From assembly GCA_963844395.1 (NCBI GenBank), contig CAWJNX010000002.1, positions 620,001-684,000 on the forward strand: DNA of 64,000 nt, in the 5' to 3' direction. The translations under genes were made by a program, and so were the position numbers. The stretch's first letter is position 1; each line of letters begins with the position of its first letter. The notes beneath the pieces were generated by a model that worked only from the letters and a program-made list of their open reading frames with translations, did no database searches and was not told the origin of the DNA. Shown here in pieces: positions 1-8,198 of the stretch. The stretch is from VRUE01 sp963844395. GTDB lineage: Bacteria > Actinomycetota > Thermoleophilia > Solirubrobacterales > 70-9.

Positions 1-960
1 TCGCGGCCGCACGTCGTCGCGCACCTGGTTCCTCGCCGCCTGCCTCTCGCGAGCGATGTCGGCGAGCGAGAGGACGAGGGTCCGTGCCGCCGCATAGGGA
101 CGGGCGAAGTAGGCGGCGTAGTCCCTGCCGATCGGCCGCCGGCGCCGCAGCGCCGTGCTCATCGTCAGCATCGAGTGCGGCGCGTCGCCGGAGAGGATGT
201 TGGCGCGGCTGGCGCCGTCGGCGTGCAGAAGCCCGCGTCCGTCCGAGTGCCGCCGCTCGATCTCTTCGGCGTCGCGGGGGTGGTTGGTGACGATCGCGGC
301 GCCGCGCTCCTTCTCCCACCAGCGGAACGCCGGCATGTCCTCGTTGGAGCCGTGGAGAAGGCCGGCCTGACAGGCGCCGGTCTGGGAGGACCAGTCGGTC
401 TCCCAGCCCCGCAGGCGGTGCGAGCCGCCCCGCACCCAGGCGGCCAGAGTCGGGGCGCTGCCATCCTGCAGCGCCCGTAGTAGGACGTCGTGGGCAAGCC
501 CGTCGATCTCCAGGAAGAGCACCCCCGGCACCTCGGTTTCGATCGCCTGCCCGCGGCGGCGCGCCTGGCGGCGGACGACGTTGCGGTGCCAGGCATCGTC
601 CTCGTCGATCGCCAGCAGCGAGTAGACGGTGGCGGTCAGCGCCGCGATCGCGATAGTGATCACGATCCCCTCCCAAAGACCGGCGACTTCCGCTCCGGGC
701 AGGAGGTCGAGGGCGACGGTCGCGAGGAGCCCGTTGAGGACCAGCGCCGCGACGCCCAGCGTCAGCACGGTCAGGGGCAGGGCCACGCGAGCGAGCAGCG
801 GCCAGACGAAGGCGTTGAGGAGTCCGACCGCCGCCGCCGCGGCGAGCGCGGTGGCGGCGCCGTCGAGGACGAAGCCGTCCAGCGCCTCGGAGAGCAGCAG
901 GAGGATGGCGGCGTCGAGCAGGAGGACGAGGACGCCCCGCCGGACCGCGGTCAGGCTCAT
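1..960 (-). CDS. Holin-like membrane domain fused to alkaline-phosphatase-superfamily domain (partial)
   Basis: The frame opens at an ATG at 960 and runs off the left edge without a stop, giving 320 visible residues. Residues about 8-118 form several hydrophobic helices of the Phage_holin_4_2 (PF04020) type found in chromosomal actinobacterial proteins. From about residue 146 (VLFLEIDGL, Asp153) a second domain begins that resembles the metal-binding start of the alkaline-phosphatase/phosphodiesterase superfamily, with a following DWSSQTGACQAG stretch where the nucleophile is expected. The family names are recalled, the topology is visible, and the substrate is unknown. The ATG overlaps the stop of the upstream DUF2252 gene (ATGA), so the two are translationally coupled. 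The C-terminal part of the phosphatase domain lies outside the window. Confidence 0.75.
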   Translation of the reverse strand, partial: MSLTAVRRGVLVLLLDAAILLLLSEALDGFVLDGAATALAAAAAVGLLNAFVWPLLARVALPLTVLTLGVAALVLNGLLATVALDLLPGAEVAGLWEGIVITIAIAALTATVYSLLAIDEDDAWHRNVVRRQARRRGQAIETEVPGVLFLEIDGLAHDVLLRALQDGSAPTLAAWVRGGSHRLRGWETDWSSQTGACQAGLLHGSNEDMPAFRWWEKERGAAIVTNHPRDAEEIERRHSDGRGLLHADGASRANILSGDAPHSMLTMSTALRRRRPIGRDYAAYFARPYAAARTLVLSLADIARERQAARNQVRDDVRPR

Positions 961-2417
961 GACCGCTCCGCCTCGATCTCTCCGTCGGCCGCTGCCGCGG
1001 TCAGTCGCTCGAAGTCGTCCTCGTTCCGGTCGGCGTAGGCCTCGGCGAAGCGGGCAAGGGCCTTGTCGAACGCATCGCCGGCGCCCAGGTAGGAGGCGAT
1101 GCGGATGCGGTCGCCCGAGCGGGCGTGCGCTCGCGCCAACGCTTGCCCGCAGAGCGCGCCGTAGGCGGCGAGGTCTCCTGCCGACATGCGCTCGAGGTCG
1201 GCCGAGCCCTTGCCGTCCCACAGCTGGCGCACGTAGAAGGAGCGCCGCTCGCCGTCGATCCCCTCCGCGGTGACCCAGCCGAGGAAGACGTCGCTTGCCG
1301 CCTGCATCAGCCGCTGCCCTTCGACGACGCGACGGCCGTGGTCGGTGTAGGGGCTCTCGCCCGCGTAGGGCTCCAGCACAGACGCTCGAGCCTCCTTCGC
1401 CTGCAGGAAGAGCGGGTCGCTTGAGTCCCGTCCGAGCAGCAGCACGATCCAGGAGCGGGTGCCGACGCTCCCCACGCCCACGACCTTGCGGGCGGCGTGG
1501 ACATAGCGATAGGAGGCGGCGAGGTGCTGGCGGTCGCGACTCAGCGACTCGCGGTAGGCGGCAAGCACCGCCTCCACCTGACGTTCGGCGCCCTCGGCAT
1601 CCGTCAGCTCCTCCAGGGGGGTGATCAGGGGCGGATCACTGACGATCCGGACCTCACCGTCCTGCTCATGGCCGAGCTTGTCCAGCGCCCGGCTGTGGTC
1701 CTTGTCGCGGGCCTTGGCGAGGCCGCGCTCGATTCGGCGGTAGCGGCGCCCGTCGAGCTGCGAGCGGAGCGCCCCGAGCACCGGCTCCACGTCGAGCCGG
1801 GAGTACCAGACGTCGATGTTGCGCATCGCGGCGAAGTCGCGCATCGAGCTCCTGTAGGCAGCGACGGCGGCGAGGGTCGCCTGCTGCCGCTCCCGCTTGC
1901 CGAAGCCCCGGTCCCTGCCGGCGACGGCGATGCTGGCGGCGAGCCGCTTCACGTCCCACTCGAACGGACCCGGGCAGGTCTCGTCGAAGTCGTTGCAGTC
2001 GAAGACGAGGCGTCGGTCCGGAGCGGCGAAGACGCCGAAGTTCGCGAGGTGCGCGTCCCCGCAGAGCTGAGCGGTGAAGCCGGTCGTCGGGGTCTGCGCT
2101 AGATCGGCGGCCATCACCGCCGCCGCTCCGCGGAAGAAGGCGAAGGGAGACGCAAGCATGCGGCTGTAGCGGAGCGGCACCAGCTCGGGAACGCGGGCCT
2201 CGTCCTGGCGCCCGAGGATCTCGAGCGGATCGCGCGAACCGACGCTCAGCTCAGCATGGCTGGAGCGCGGACGATCGCGACGCGCCGCCTTGCCGTCCGC
2301 CGCCCGTTGAGCGGAATCGTCCTTGACACTCCCGATCGCCACGCTGCGGAGTGTCCACCCCCTAGGCCCGCAAAGCAACCATGGCCACGGCTGCGAACCG
2401 TTCTGCATCGGTCGCAC
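957..2417 (-). CDS. DUF2252 family protein
   Basis: The 486-codon frame carries the hallmarks of DUF2252 (PF10009): an RM..SPFAFFRGAA stretch near residue 86, CGDAHLANFG at 119-128 and a following FDCNDFDET/ WDVKRLAAS block. These resemble the catalytic loop of aminoglycoside-phosphotransferase-like kinases, but no activity is established for the family. The first 25-30 residues are rich in Trp, Pro and Gly and do not look like the family's N-terminus, so a GTG about 75 bases inside the frame (near 2342) is a plausible true start. The stop overlaps the start of the downstream holin/phosphatase fusion by ATGA, which indicates an operon. Confidence 0.85.
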   Translation of the reverse strand: MRPMQNGSQPWPWLLCGPRGWTLRSVAIGSVKDDSAQRAADGKAARRDRPRSSHAELSVGSRDPLEILGRQDEARVPELVPLRYSRMLASPFAFFRGAAAVMAADLAQTPTTGFTAQLCGDAHLANFGVFAAPDRRLVFDCNDFDETCPGPFEWDVKRLAASIAVAGRDRGFGKRERQQATLAAVAAYRSSMRDFAAMRNIDVWYSRLDVEPVLGALRSQLDGRRYRRIERGLAKARDKDHSRALDKLGHEQDGEVRIVSDPPLITPLEELTDAEGAERQVEAVLAAYRESLSRDRQHLAASYRYVHAARKVVGVGSVGTRSWIVLLLGRDSSDPLFLQAKEARASVLEPYAGESPYTDHGRRVVEGQRLMQAASDVFLGWVTAEGIDGERRSFYVRQLWDGKGSADLERMSAGDLAAYGALCGQALARAHARSGDRIRIASYLGAGDAFDKALARFAEAYADRNEDDFERLTAAAADGEIEAERS

Positions 2418-2442
2418 ACAGCAGGCCTGACCAGCTCGCCCG

Positions 2443-2940
2443 TTAGGGAAAGCGAGCGCTGCTGTATCTACTGCGGTTCTTTCGATCTGAGCCGTGAAGA
2501 ATCTTCAGCTCGCCGCCGACCGAATTGCATAGTTCTTCGAAGTGTTCTCGACCGTTCAGCACTTTGCCCTCAAAAACGGCCTGGCCAACGAGACAGATCG
2601 CGTCGAAGTTGTTCAGGGTCGCCAGCACATGTCGCATGTCCATCTGGTCGCTGAACTCCAAGTAGCTAGTCGCCGGGCCAACAGGATCACAGCCGTTGAC
2701 GCCGAGGACGCGGTCTGCGTGGGTGGCGGCGAACCAAGAGAAGCCATTGGGGCCGCCGAAGTAGCGGTGAGCGGCTGCTGCGGTCGAGGGATGCAACCCC
2801 TCCACTCCGTCCGAACAGCCAAGCTCCTCGGCAATCCGTTCCGGCACATCCTTGTTGCTGTCCACGATGGATCCAGCGAGCAGAGTCGCCACCACTCCAA
2901 TCAGCAGTCCTGCCGCCAGCCCCTTCAGACCACCCACCAT
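2443..2940 (-). CDS. Small membrane-anchored protein of unknown function
   Basis: A 165-residue protein with one N-terminal hydrophobic helix (GLAAGLLIGVVATLLAGSIV, residues 7-26) followed by a soluble domain that would lie outside the cell. That domain has four cysteines and aromatic motifs such as RYFGGPNGFSWF. I do not recognise the family. It lies 25 bases upstream of the DUF2252 gene on the same strand but reads as an independent unit. It could be a lipoprotein-like or secreted protein, but no lipobox is visible. Its 5' end abuts the remnant gene on the opposite strand at 2950. Confidence 0.55.
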   Translation of the reverse strand: MVGGLKGLAAGLLIGVVATLLAGSIVDSNKDVPERIAEELGCSDGVEGLHPSTAAAAHRYFGGPNGFSWFAATHADRVLGVNGCDPVGPATSYLEFSDQMDMRHVLATLNNFDAICLVGQAVFEGKVLNGREHFEELCNSVGGELKILHGSDRKNRSRYSSARFP

Positions 2941-2949
2941 GGCCGGGCA

Positions 2950-3248
2950 ACCTATCTCGCGGGGGTCCAGTGGAGCTTTGCGAGTCTCGAGGCCGCTATC
3001 GATGCTTTAGCTGAGAAGCACGGCATCACCATCGATGAAAAGCATTGGCGGCGCAGCGAGGCGGCGACCGAGCTGCATGAGAAGGGCGTGGTGCCGACGG
3101 ATCTATCCGGCCGGCACCGGCTCCTGAACGAAGAGCGAAGGCAATGTTCTCTGAGGGCGAGGAGCCCGACCTCGGCGACCTCTCGGTAGAAGATGTTCTG
3201 GTGGAGATCGAGACCGTTGTTGAAATCGCGGAGGCTGAGACAAGATGA
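2950..3248 (+). pseudogene. Frameshifted remnant resembling a HEPN-type protein
   Basis: Two consecutive reading frames read as one protein. From 2950 to about 3143 the frame gives a helical, charged sequence (SFASLEAAIDALAEKHGI, then ELHEKGVVPTDLSGRHRLLNE). After a one-base shift the next frame gives FSEGEEPDLGDLSVEDVL and a Glu-rich end at TGA 3246-3248. The pattern of a helical repeat, 'G(V/L)(V/L)P.D.S..LN.ER', then a short acidic tail resembles HEPN-like small proteins that pair with nucleotidyltransferases; this is a recollection and not proven. No start codon fits, so the 5' end is missing as well as the frame being broken. It could be a genuine relic of a toxin-antitoxin pair. Confidence 0.4.
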
Positions 3249-3364
3249 AGCCGATGACGCCCGCCTGGTCGCAACTACCTCCCCTCCGAGGAGCACTCGC
3301 CGAGTTGAAACTCGATGAGCCGGGCGCCTGGCCGAGGTTCGGGCCGCCGGGCTCTCCGCTGTAA
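3245..3364 (+). CDS. Possible 39-residue ORF coupled to the HEPN-like remnant
   Basis: An ATG at 3245 overlaps the TGA of the preceding remnant (ATGA) and opens a 39-codon frame that ends at TAA 3362. The product is Pro- and Leu-rich and has no recognisable domain. The coupled start suggests that it is the beginning of the second gene of a former two-gene unit, cut short by decay. It may equally be chance. Confidence 0.2.
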   Translation: MKPMTPAWSQLPPLRGALAELKLDEPGAWPRFGPPGSPL

Positions 3365-3373
3365 GGTCACTCC

Positions 3374-4603
3374 GTGAGCGAGGGAGGATTGCAGCGGCGT
3401 AGCAGCGGCTCGCGTTCCGCCGCTGCGGCCCGCCCGCGTCGAGCGTCGGCCCGGGCACGTGCCACCGAGGAGGCGCGGTCGGAGGTTGCATCTCGGCTCC
3501 GCGAGCGTCTGCCTGAGATTCAGGCGGCAATTGCGACTCGCGTCTACGCGATCTCCGATCCCAGCGACGTTGCCGACCCTGCTTATCTCCAAAGTCTTAA
3601 CGCTGCTCTTGCCGCTGCTATCGAGTATCGGCTCGCCGTGCTCGAGGCCGGTAAGCGTCAGGCCCCGGCTGTTCCGCTGGTCTTGCTCGCACAGGCCCGT
3701 CTGGATGCGCGCGACGGCGTTTCCCTCGACACCGTCCTGCGTCGCTACCTCGCTGGCAACGCCGTCTTCGGGGACTTCCTCGCCGAAGAGGCGGAGCGGA
3801 CCGAAGTTTCAAATTCGCCCCTCCGCCGTCTGCTCGGCGAGCAGGCGACGCTCGGCGATCATCTGCTCGCCACCGTCAGCGCCGAGTACGGCCGCGAGAC
3901 GAAGAACCTGCCCAGGAGCCCCGCAGAGCGGCGTCGCGAGTGCGTCAAGGGGCTGCTCGCCGGCGAACTCGTCGATCACTCCGAGCTGGGTTATGACCTG
4001 GACGGCCACCACCTCGCCCTGATGGCTAAAGGCGAGGGGGTGGAGCAGCTGATGCGCGGGCTCGCTAGCACGCTCGACCGTCGCCTGCTGGCTGTTCGTC
4101 GCGAGGAGGAGCCGAAATGGGCCTGCTGGCTGGGTGGCAGAAGCGAGCTGACGGCGCAGAAGGCGTTGCGAGCAATCTCCGGCGTCGCCCCGGACGACGT
4201 GTTCGTGACCGTCGGAGAGCCCGGTGAGGGCCTTTCGGGGTGGAGGTTCAGCCACCTCCAGGCCAAGGCGGCGCTGCCGGTCGCTGAGCGAAGAGGCCAA
4301 CCCCTCCTCCTTTACGCCGACGTCGCCATGCTCGCATCGATCCTTCGCGATGACCTCATCGCCGGCTCGTTGCGGCAGCTCTACCTGGCGCCGCTCGAAC
4401 AAACACGGGACGGCGGCGAAGCCGCGCGGGAGACGCTACGCGCCTACTTCACTGCTGAGCGAAATATCTCCTCGACCGCCGCTGCGCTGGGCGTCAACCG
4501 CCGCACGGTGAGGAATCGAATTCGCGCGATAGACGAGCTCCTCGGTCGTCCCCTCAAGGACTCGGCGGCGGACCTGGAGATCGCGTTGCGGCTGGACGAT
4601 TAG
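3374..4603 (+). CDS. PucR-like helix-turn-helix transcriptional regulator
   Basis: A 409-residue regulator starting at GTG 3374. The basic, Arg/Ala-rich N-terminus precedes an all-helical sensor region (about residues 40-190), a central GGDEF-like/CdaR-type region, and a C-terminal PucR helix-turn-helix (HTH_30), seen as LRAYFTAERNISSTAAALG followed by VNRRTVRNRIRAIDELLG at about 355-395. Such proteins bind DNA through the C-terminal HTH and often regulate nearby catabolic genes. No obvious target operon adjoins it: the next gene codes for a secreted protein 191 bases downstream. The gene ends just before a hairpin at 4619-4639. Confidence 0.85.
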   Translation: MSEGGLQRRSSGSRSAAAARPRRASARARATEEARSEVASRLRERLPEIQAAIATRVYAISDPSDVADPAYLQSLNAALAAAIEYRLAVLEAGKRQAPAVPLVLLAQARLDARDGVSLDTVLRRYLAGNAVFGDFLAEEAERTEVSNSPLRRLLGEQATLGDHLLATVSAEYGRETKNLPRSPAERRRECVKGLLAGELVDHSELGYDLDGHHLALMAKGEGVEQLMRGLASTLDRRLLAVRREEEPKWACWLGGRSELTAQKALRAISGVAPDDVFVTVGEPGEGLSGWRFSHLQAKAALPVAERRGQPLLLYADVAMLASILRDDLIAGSLRQLYLAPLEQTRDGGEAARETLRAYFTAERNISSTAAALGVNRRTVRNRIRAIDELLGRPLKDSAADLEIALRLDD

Positions 4604-4618
4604 CTCCGTTTCTTCGCG

Positions 4619-4639
4619 GTGTGGTGCATGAAACCACAC
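4619..4639 (+). terminator. Candidate hairpin terminator after the PucR-like gene
   Basis: A perfect 7-bp stem GTGTGGT/ACCACAC with a 7-base loop lies 16 bases after the stop codon and is followed by a pyrimidine-rich TGGTCTTTCCC stretch. It is short for a terminator and lacks a clean U tract. Confidence 0.4.
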
Positions 4640-4794
4640 TGGTCTTTCCCACTTTGGTGAATCTCAGGCGAGTAAGGCCCCAAATGGGGGAAGCACCGGC
4701 GCTCCTAGCCGGAGAAGATCAAACCGAATCGCCCAGAACTGTGTGATTCCTCATCGGCTCGACGACTGATGACATCGAAAGGCGGGGTTGGAGC

Positions 4795-5568
4795 ATGAAC
4801 AGGTACCTGATTCACGTCGCCGCGCTTACGGCCGGGCTGGCGCTGATCTTCGCGCCTGCCGCTTTTGGCACCCGTGAGGTGGTGCGAATCGGCAACCTCT
4901 ACCTTGCCGACAACGGTGGCATCTCGCCCTCCAAGCTTCCGAGGCATAAATACGCCCCAATCACGGCGCGTATCGCCGGGGAAATAGGCACCCGCGACGG
5001 CAGTCATCCGCCTGCCCTTCGAACCGTCACCCTCGACATAGACAAGACGATCGGCATCGACGCGGTGGGTCTCCCAACCTGCAAGGCGAGTCAGATCGAG
5101 GCGCGTACGACCGCGGCTGCCAAAAGCGCCTGTGGCAGAGCGATAGTGGGATCGGGTAATGGCGAAGTGGAGGTGGCCTTCCCTGAACAGGCGCCGTTCT
5201 CGGCAAAGGGGCCGGTGGTCCTCTTTAACGGTGGCGTCCAGGGGCAGACCACGCTGGTTCTTCTCCACGCCTACGTCGCCGTCCCTGCGCCGACCGCGAT
5301 CGTCACGAGGGCCACGGTCACGCGCATCCACCGCGGCCGGTTTGGCCTTCATATAGAGGCGCAGATCCCAAGGATCGCGGGGGGTGCCGGTTCAGTCACG
5401 AAGTTCAAGCTGAAGATCGACCGCCAGTTCACCCACAAGGGAAAGAAGAAGAGCTTCCTCGTGGCCAGCTGCCCAACCGGCAGTTGGGTGACCAAAGGCA
5501 ATGTCCTATTCGACGATGGAACCGAGCTTGGCTTGACCCATGTCTTCCCCTGCATCCCGAAGGATTGA
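4795..5568 (+). CDS. Secreted protein of unknown function
   Basis: A 257-residue protein with a typical Sec signal peptide (basic MNR, hydrophobic core to about residue 22, AFG cleavage region). The mature part is rich in Thr, Val and Gly and reads as beta-strands, with four cysteines placed as two likely pairs (PTCKAS/SACGRA near 90-110 and ASCPTG/FPCIPKD at the end). The start is supported by a purine-rich GGTTGGAG just upstream of the ATG. I recognise no enzyme motif. The protein may be one of the lineage's repeated cell-surface hypotheticals, but the family is not named here. Confidence 0.7.
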   Translation: MNRYLIHVAALTAGLALIFAPAAFGTREVVRIGNLYLADNGGISPSKLPRHKYAPITARIAGEIGTRDGSHPPALRTVTLDIDKTIGIDAVGLPTCKASQIEARTTAAAKSACGRAIVGSGNGEVEVAFPEQAPFSAKGPVVLFNGGVQGQTTLVLLHAYVAVPAPTAIVTRATVTRIHRGRFGLHIEAQIPRIAGGAGSVTKFKLKIDRQFTHKGKKKSFLVASCPTGSWVTKGNVLFDDGTELGLTHVFPCIPKD

Positions 5569-5657
5569 GGGCTCGCGCCATCGTCGGCCAGCACGGGTTC
5601 GCGCTCAGGCCCTATTCGGTTCCCTGGAAGGAGGAGCCGATCTCCCGTGACATCGGC

Positions 5658-6023
5658 TCAGCCCCGCGTCGCCCGCCAGACCCAGAACATGGCGAGCGGC
5701 TGCAGGGGAAGCCGTGCCCACAGGGCCCAGCGCGGGATGCGGTCGAGGTCGAGGCCGCGCACCTGCCCGGGGTTGACTGCCATTTGGATATTGGCCGGGA
5801 AGACCGCTACTAGAAGCGCCAGCAGCCACCATCGGGCGAAGCGGCGGCTGCGGTGGGGGAGGACGGCCAAGCCGCCGGCGATCTCAGCCAGTCCGCTGAC
5901 GACGACCGCCTCGCCGTGGTAGGGCAAAGACGGCGGCATCATCGCCTCGTAGCTGCGCGGCACGACGAAGTGCATCGTGCCCGCGAAGCAGAAGAAGCCG
6001 GCCAGCAGCCGCTGCGAGTCCAT
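5658..6023 (-). CDS. DoxX-like integral membrane protein
   Basis: A 121-residue protein with four hydrophobic segments in the DoxX/DoxD-like pattern: an N-terminal GFFCFAGTMHFVVP helix, an AEIAGGLAVL helix at about 47-55, a LLALLVAVFPANIQMA helix and a C-terminal WARLPLQPLAMFWVWRA helix. Members of this family sit in the cytoplasmic membrane, and some act with quinone or thiosulfate redox enzymes, but the role here cannot be assigned. It is followed upstream on the same strand by the VOC protein gene at a distance of 62 bases. Confidence 0.8.
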   Translation of the reverse strand: MDSQRLLAGFFCFAGTMHFVVPRSYEAMMPPSLPYHGEAVVVSGLAEIAGGLAVLPHRSRRFARWWLLALLVAVFPANIQMAVNPGQVRGLDLDRIPRWALWARLPLQPLAMFWVWRATRG

Positions 6024-6085
6024 GCGGCGATTCTGTCATTGGGGCCGCTGCCTGGGCCCGGCAGCTGGGGGTCGCTCCAGTGAGC

Positions 6086-6571
6086 TCAGTTGGCCGGGGC
6101 GCCGTCGGCGGCCTCGCGCAGCGTGGCAATGTCGATCTTCTTCATCTCGAGCATCGCTCGCATCGCCCGCTCGGCCCGCTTCTTGTCCGGGTCGGCGAAC
6201 AGCTCTTCCATCCCGGTCGGTACGACCTGCCAGGAGAGGCCATAACGGTCCTTGAGCCAACCGCAAGGACCCTCTTCGCCGCCCTCGCCGAGGCGCTCCC
6301 AGTAGTAGTCGATTTCCTTCTGGTCCTCGCATTCGATCGCGAAGGAGACGGCCTCGTCGAACTTGAACTCAGGGCCGCCATTGATGGCGACGAACCGCTG
6401 CCCTTGCAGCTCGAACTCGACCGTCATCACCTCGCCGGCCGGCCGCGGCCCGGCCTCGGTGTAGTGGGTGACGTTGACGATCCGAGAGTCTTCGAAAATC
6501 TTGGTATAGAAGGCCGCGGCCTCCTCGGCCTCGGTGTCGAACCACAGGTTGGGGACGATCTTCTGCTGCAT
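6086..6571 (-). CDS. VOC / PhnB-like glyoxalase-fold protein
   Basis: A 161-residue protein matching the PhnB / '3-demethylubiquinone-9 3-methyltransferase' domain (PF06983) of the vicinal-oxygen-chelate fold. It begins with KIVPNLWFDTEAEEAAAFY, has the central FVAINGGPEFKFDEAVSF strand pair and ends with YGLSWQVVPTGMEEL. The methyltransferase label attached to this family is historical and no methyl-transfer motif is present. A GGAAGAGGAGG Shine-Dalgarno lies just upstream of the ATG. The substrate is unknown. Confidence 0.85.
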   Translation of the reverse strand: MQQKIVPNLWFDTEAEEAAAFYTKIFEDSRIVNVTHYTEAGPRPAGEVMTVEFELQGQRFVAINGGPEFKFDEAVSFAIECEDQKEIDYYWERLGEGGEEGPCGWLKDRYGLSWQVVPTGMEELFADPDKKRAERAMRAMLEMKKIDIATLREAADGAPAN

Positions 6572-6912
6572 GGTGCTGCCTCCTCTTCCGGGTTATCGGC
6601 TAATACCCGTTAAGACCGCGGGCCCCAACGGAATTCATCGCTTGCAGCGTTAACGCGAGGCGGGGTGGCTATGCGAGGAGCGCGACGGCCCGGAGCGCTG
6701 CCACTGTCGGCTCCACAATCTCATCGTCCCGGACCGAGAACACTCCCAGCGCAGCCCCGCGCTGTCCGCGGCACGAGCGGCGCAGCCGAGCCGACCCCGC
6801 CCGCCGGCCCGAGCAGCCAGGGCCGCAGCCTTCGCTTTCGTCTGGTCGAGGCTGCGACCAGCGCGCCCCTTACACGCCCTCCGGGGCCAATGCCGCATAA
6901 TCAAGACCTCCG
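6572..6912. other. Intergenic stretch with no supported gene
   Basis: About 340 bases between the VOC gene and tRNA-Val. Short frames on both strands are Arg/Ala/Ser-rich and show no start context or family signal. Promoters for the divergently oriented VOC gene and tRNA must lie here, but I can pick out no convincing -35/-10 pair. Confidence 0.5.
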
Positions 6913-6985
6913 GGGCGGTTAGCTCAGTTGGGAGAGCGCCTGCCTTACAAGCAGGAGGTCACTGGTTCGAGCCCGGTACCGCCCA
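6913..6985 (+). tRNA. tRNA-Val (anticodon TAC)
   Basis: A complete cloverleaf is visible. The acceptor stem GGGCGGT/ACCGCCC is perfect, with discriminator A at 6985. The D arm is GCTC..GAGC, the anticodon arm CCTGC-CTTACAA-GCAGG carries TAC, and the T arm is ACTGG-TTCGAGC-CCGGT with one G-U pair. The 3' CCA is not encoded. Confidence 0.95.
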
Positions 6986-7223
6986 TCGCCGGCTGGACGA
7001 TCCGAAGCTTCTCGGAATCCAGTTCGGTCAGGGGGAAGACGACCAGCTCCAGGGTGAGGCAGTCCTCCAAGAGTGCAGTCGCGCCGGGCTCGTGCGCCGG
7101 AGCCGCGGAGACGCAGCGGAAGAGTTGGTGCTCGTTGGTGACGTAGGTCCCTGCGGTTAAGCGCAGGGACGAAGGTACCGAAATCCTTCTTCGGGGCCGG
7201 GATCGGAGGGCGGAAAGAGGCAT
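6945..7223 (-). CDS. Possible small protein whose 3' end overlaps tRNA-Val
   Basis: A 92-codon frame antisense to the 3' half of tRNA-Val. The last dozen residues (GGTGLEPVTSCL) are simply the antisense of the tRNA and are a familiar annotation artefact. The preceding part (LTAGTYVTNEHQLFRCVS, then LLEDCLTLELVVFPLTEL) has G or C in most third positions and reads like a real small beta-rich protein. I recognise no family. Either a genuine short gene ends in or beside the tRNA, or the frame is a decayed gene. Only the part from about 6990 to 7223 is credible. Confidence 0.35.
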   Translation of the reverse strand: MPLSALRSRPRRRISVPSSLRLTAGTYVTNEHQLFRCVSAAPAHEPGATALLEDCLTLELVVFPLTELDSEKLRIVQPAMGGTGLEPVTSCL

Positions 7224-7304
7224 GCGGTCAAACTACCCGCCCAAGCGGATCAAATACACCGATCGCCCCGCAATATCCGCAGTGTTTTTGTTCGATGCTG
7301 GCGC

Positions 7305-8186
7305 TTAGTGGGGATGCAATTGCGGCGTTACGGTGCCGCCGCGTCGGCGCTCGGCCTGCGTCACCACGTCGAAGAAGACGTCGTTGCGACCGCGGCGCAT
7401 CGGGCGGGGGAAGAAACGGCGGGCGCGGCGGTGGGTGGCTGCAATCGCCTGGAAGCTTCTTTCGTGGGCTGCGCTCCAGCGGATGCCGAAGATCTCGCGG
7501 ACGCGGGGTGGCAGGGTGCCCTTGATGATGTGGTTCTGCACGGCGAGGTTGCCGCGCGCCGCCGCCGGGACCGGCTGGCGGAAGGCGACAAGCGGCGCCA
7601 TCTCCAGCCCGTGCTCGGTCGCCTGTAGGTCAGGCGAGGCGAGCCTGCCGTCCCACCACTCCTTGAACTCGCGGTAACTGCCCGGCATCTCGCTGCGCGG
7701 CAGGTCGAACAACTCTCCAAAGCGCACGTAGTCTTGCCAGAGGTTTTCGCGCTCGGCTTCGCTCAGTGGCCGCACCAGCGTCTCGTACATCTCCCGCCCC
7801 GAGTCGGCGATCACCGCCAGCGTCCACAGCATCAGCTCGGGGTCGAGGGCCGAGTAAGGGGCGCCTGCCGGGTGGGCGCCGGCCGCATCGGGCAGCGTGC
7901 CCTTGATGCTCTCGTGGACCCGGCGCACCTTCGCCAGCGCCTCGTCGGCCTCCTCGCGCGTGCCGAGGAAGACGGTCTCCTGGATCTTCGCAGTGCGGGC
8001 GAGGCGCTCGAACGGCCGGTCGCCGGAGCGGGTCGAGAGCATCGTGCCGGTGTACGTGAGCGGTTCCAGCGCCCCGATCAGCAGCGCCCGCTGGCCGTAG
8101 AGGAGCCCGACCGAGCGCTCGCCGTGCACGCGGCGCGCCATCGAGCGGCCGGGAGGAAAGTGGTAGTCGGCGGCGGGCTCGGGCAC
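7305..8186 (-). CDS. DUF2236 (MpaB/latex-clearing-protein-like) oxygenase-family protein
   Basis: A 293-residue protein of the DUF2236 family (PF09995, ER-bound oxygenase MpaB / Lcp-like). It starts with SMARRVHGERSVGLLYGQRALLIGALEPL, has the conserved R..KIQETVFLGTREEADEALAKVRRVHESIKG block at about 85-115 and the DPELMLWTLAVIADSGREMYE helix. In characterised relatives His and Arg side chains bind heme b, but ligand residues cannot be assigned here. It is probably cytoplasmic. It lies 13 bases downstream of the FtsH-like gene on the same strand, so it is probably co-transcribed. Confidence 0.85.
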   Translation of the reverse strand: MPEPAADYHFPPGRSMARRVHGERSVGLLYGQRALLIGALEPLTYTGTMLSTRSGDRPFERLARTAKIQETVFLGTREEADEALAKVRRVHESIKGTLPDAAGAHPAGAPYSALDPELMLWTLAVIADSGREMYETLVRPLSEAERENLWQDYVRFGELFDLPRSEMPGSYREFKEWWDGRLASPDLQATEHGLEMAPLVAFRQPVPAAARGNLAVQNHIIKGTLPPRVREIFGIRWSAAHERSFQAIAATHRRARRFFPRPMRRGRNDVFFDVVTQAERRRGGTVTPQLHPH

Positions 8187-8198
8187 GGTCCGCCGAGA

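Noticed and set aside
6928..7146. Plus-strand ORF beginning in tRNA-Val and reading MGERLPYKQEVTGSSPVPP
   Set aside because: The N-terminus is the translated tRNA, a well-known artefact, and the rest is opposite a more coding-like minus frame.
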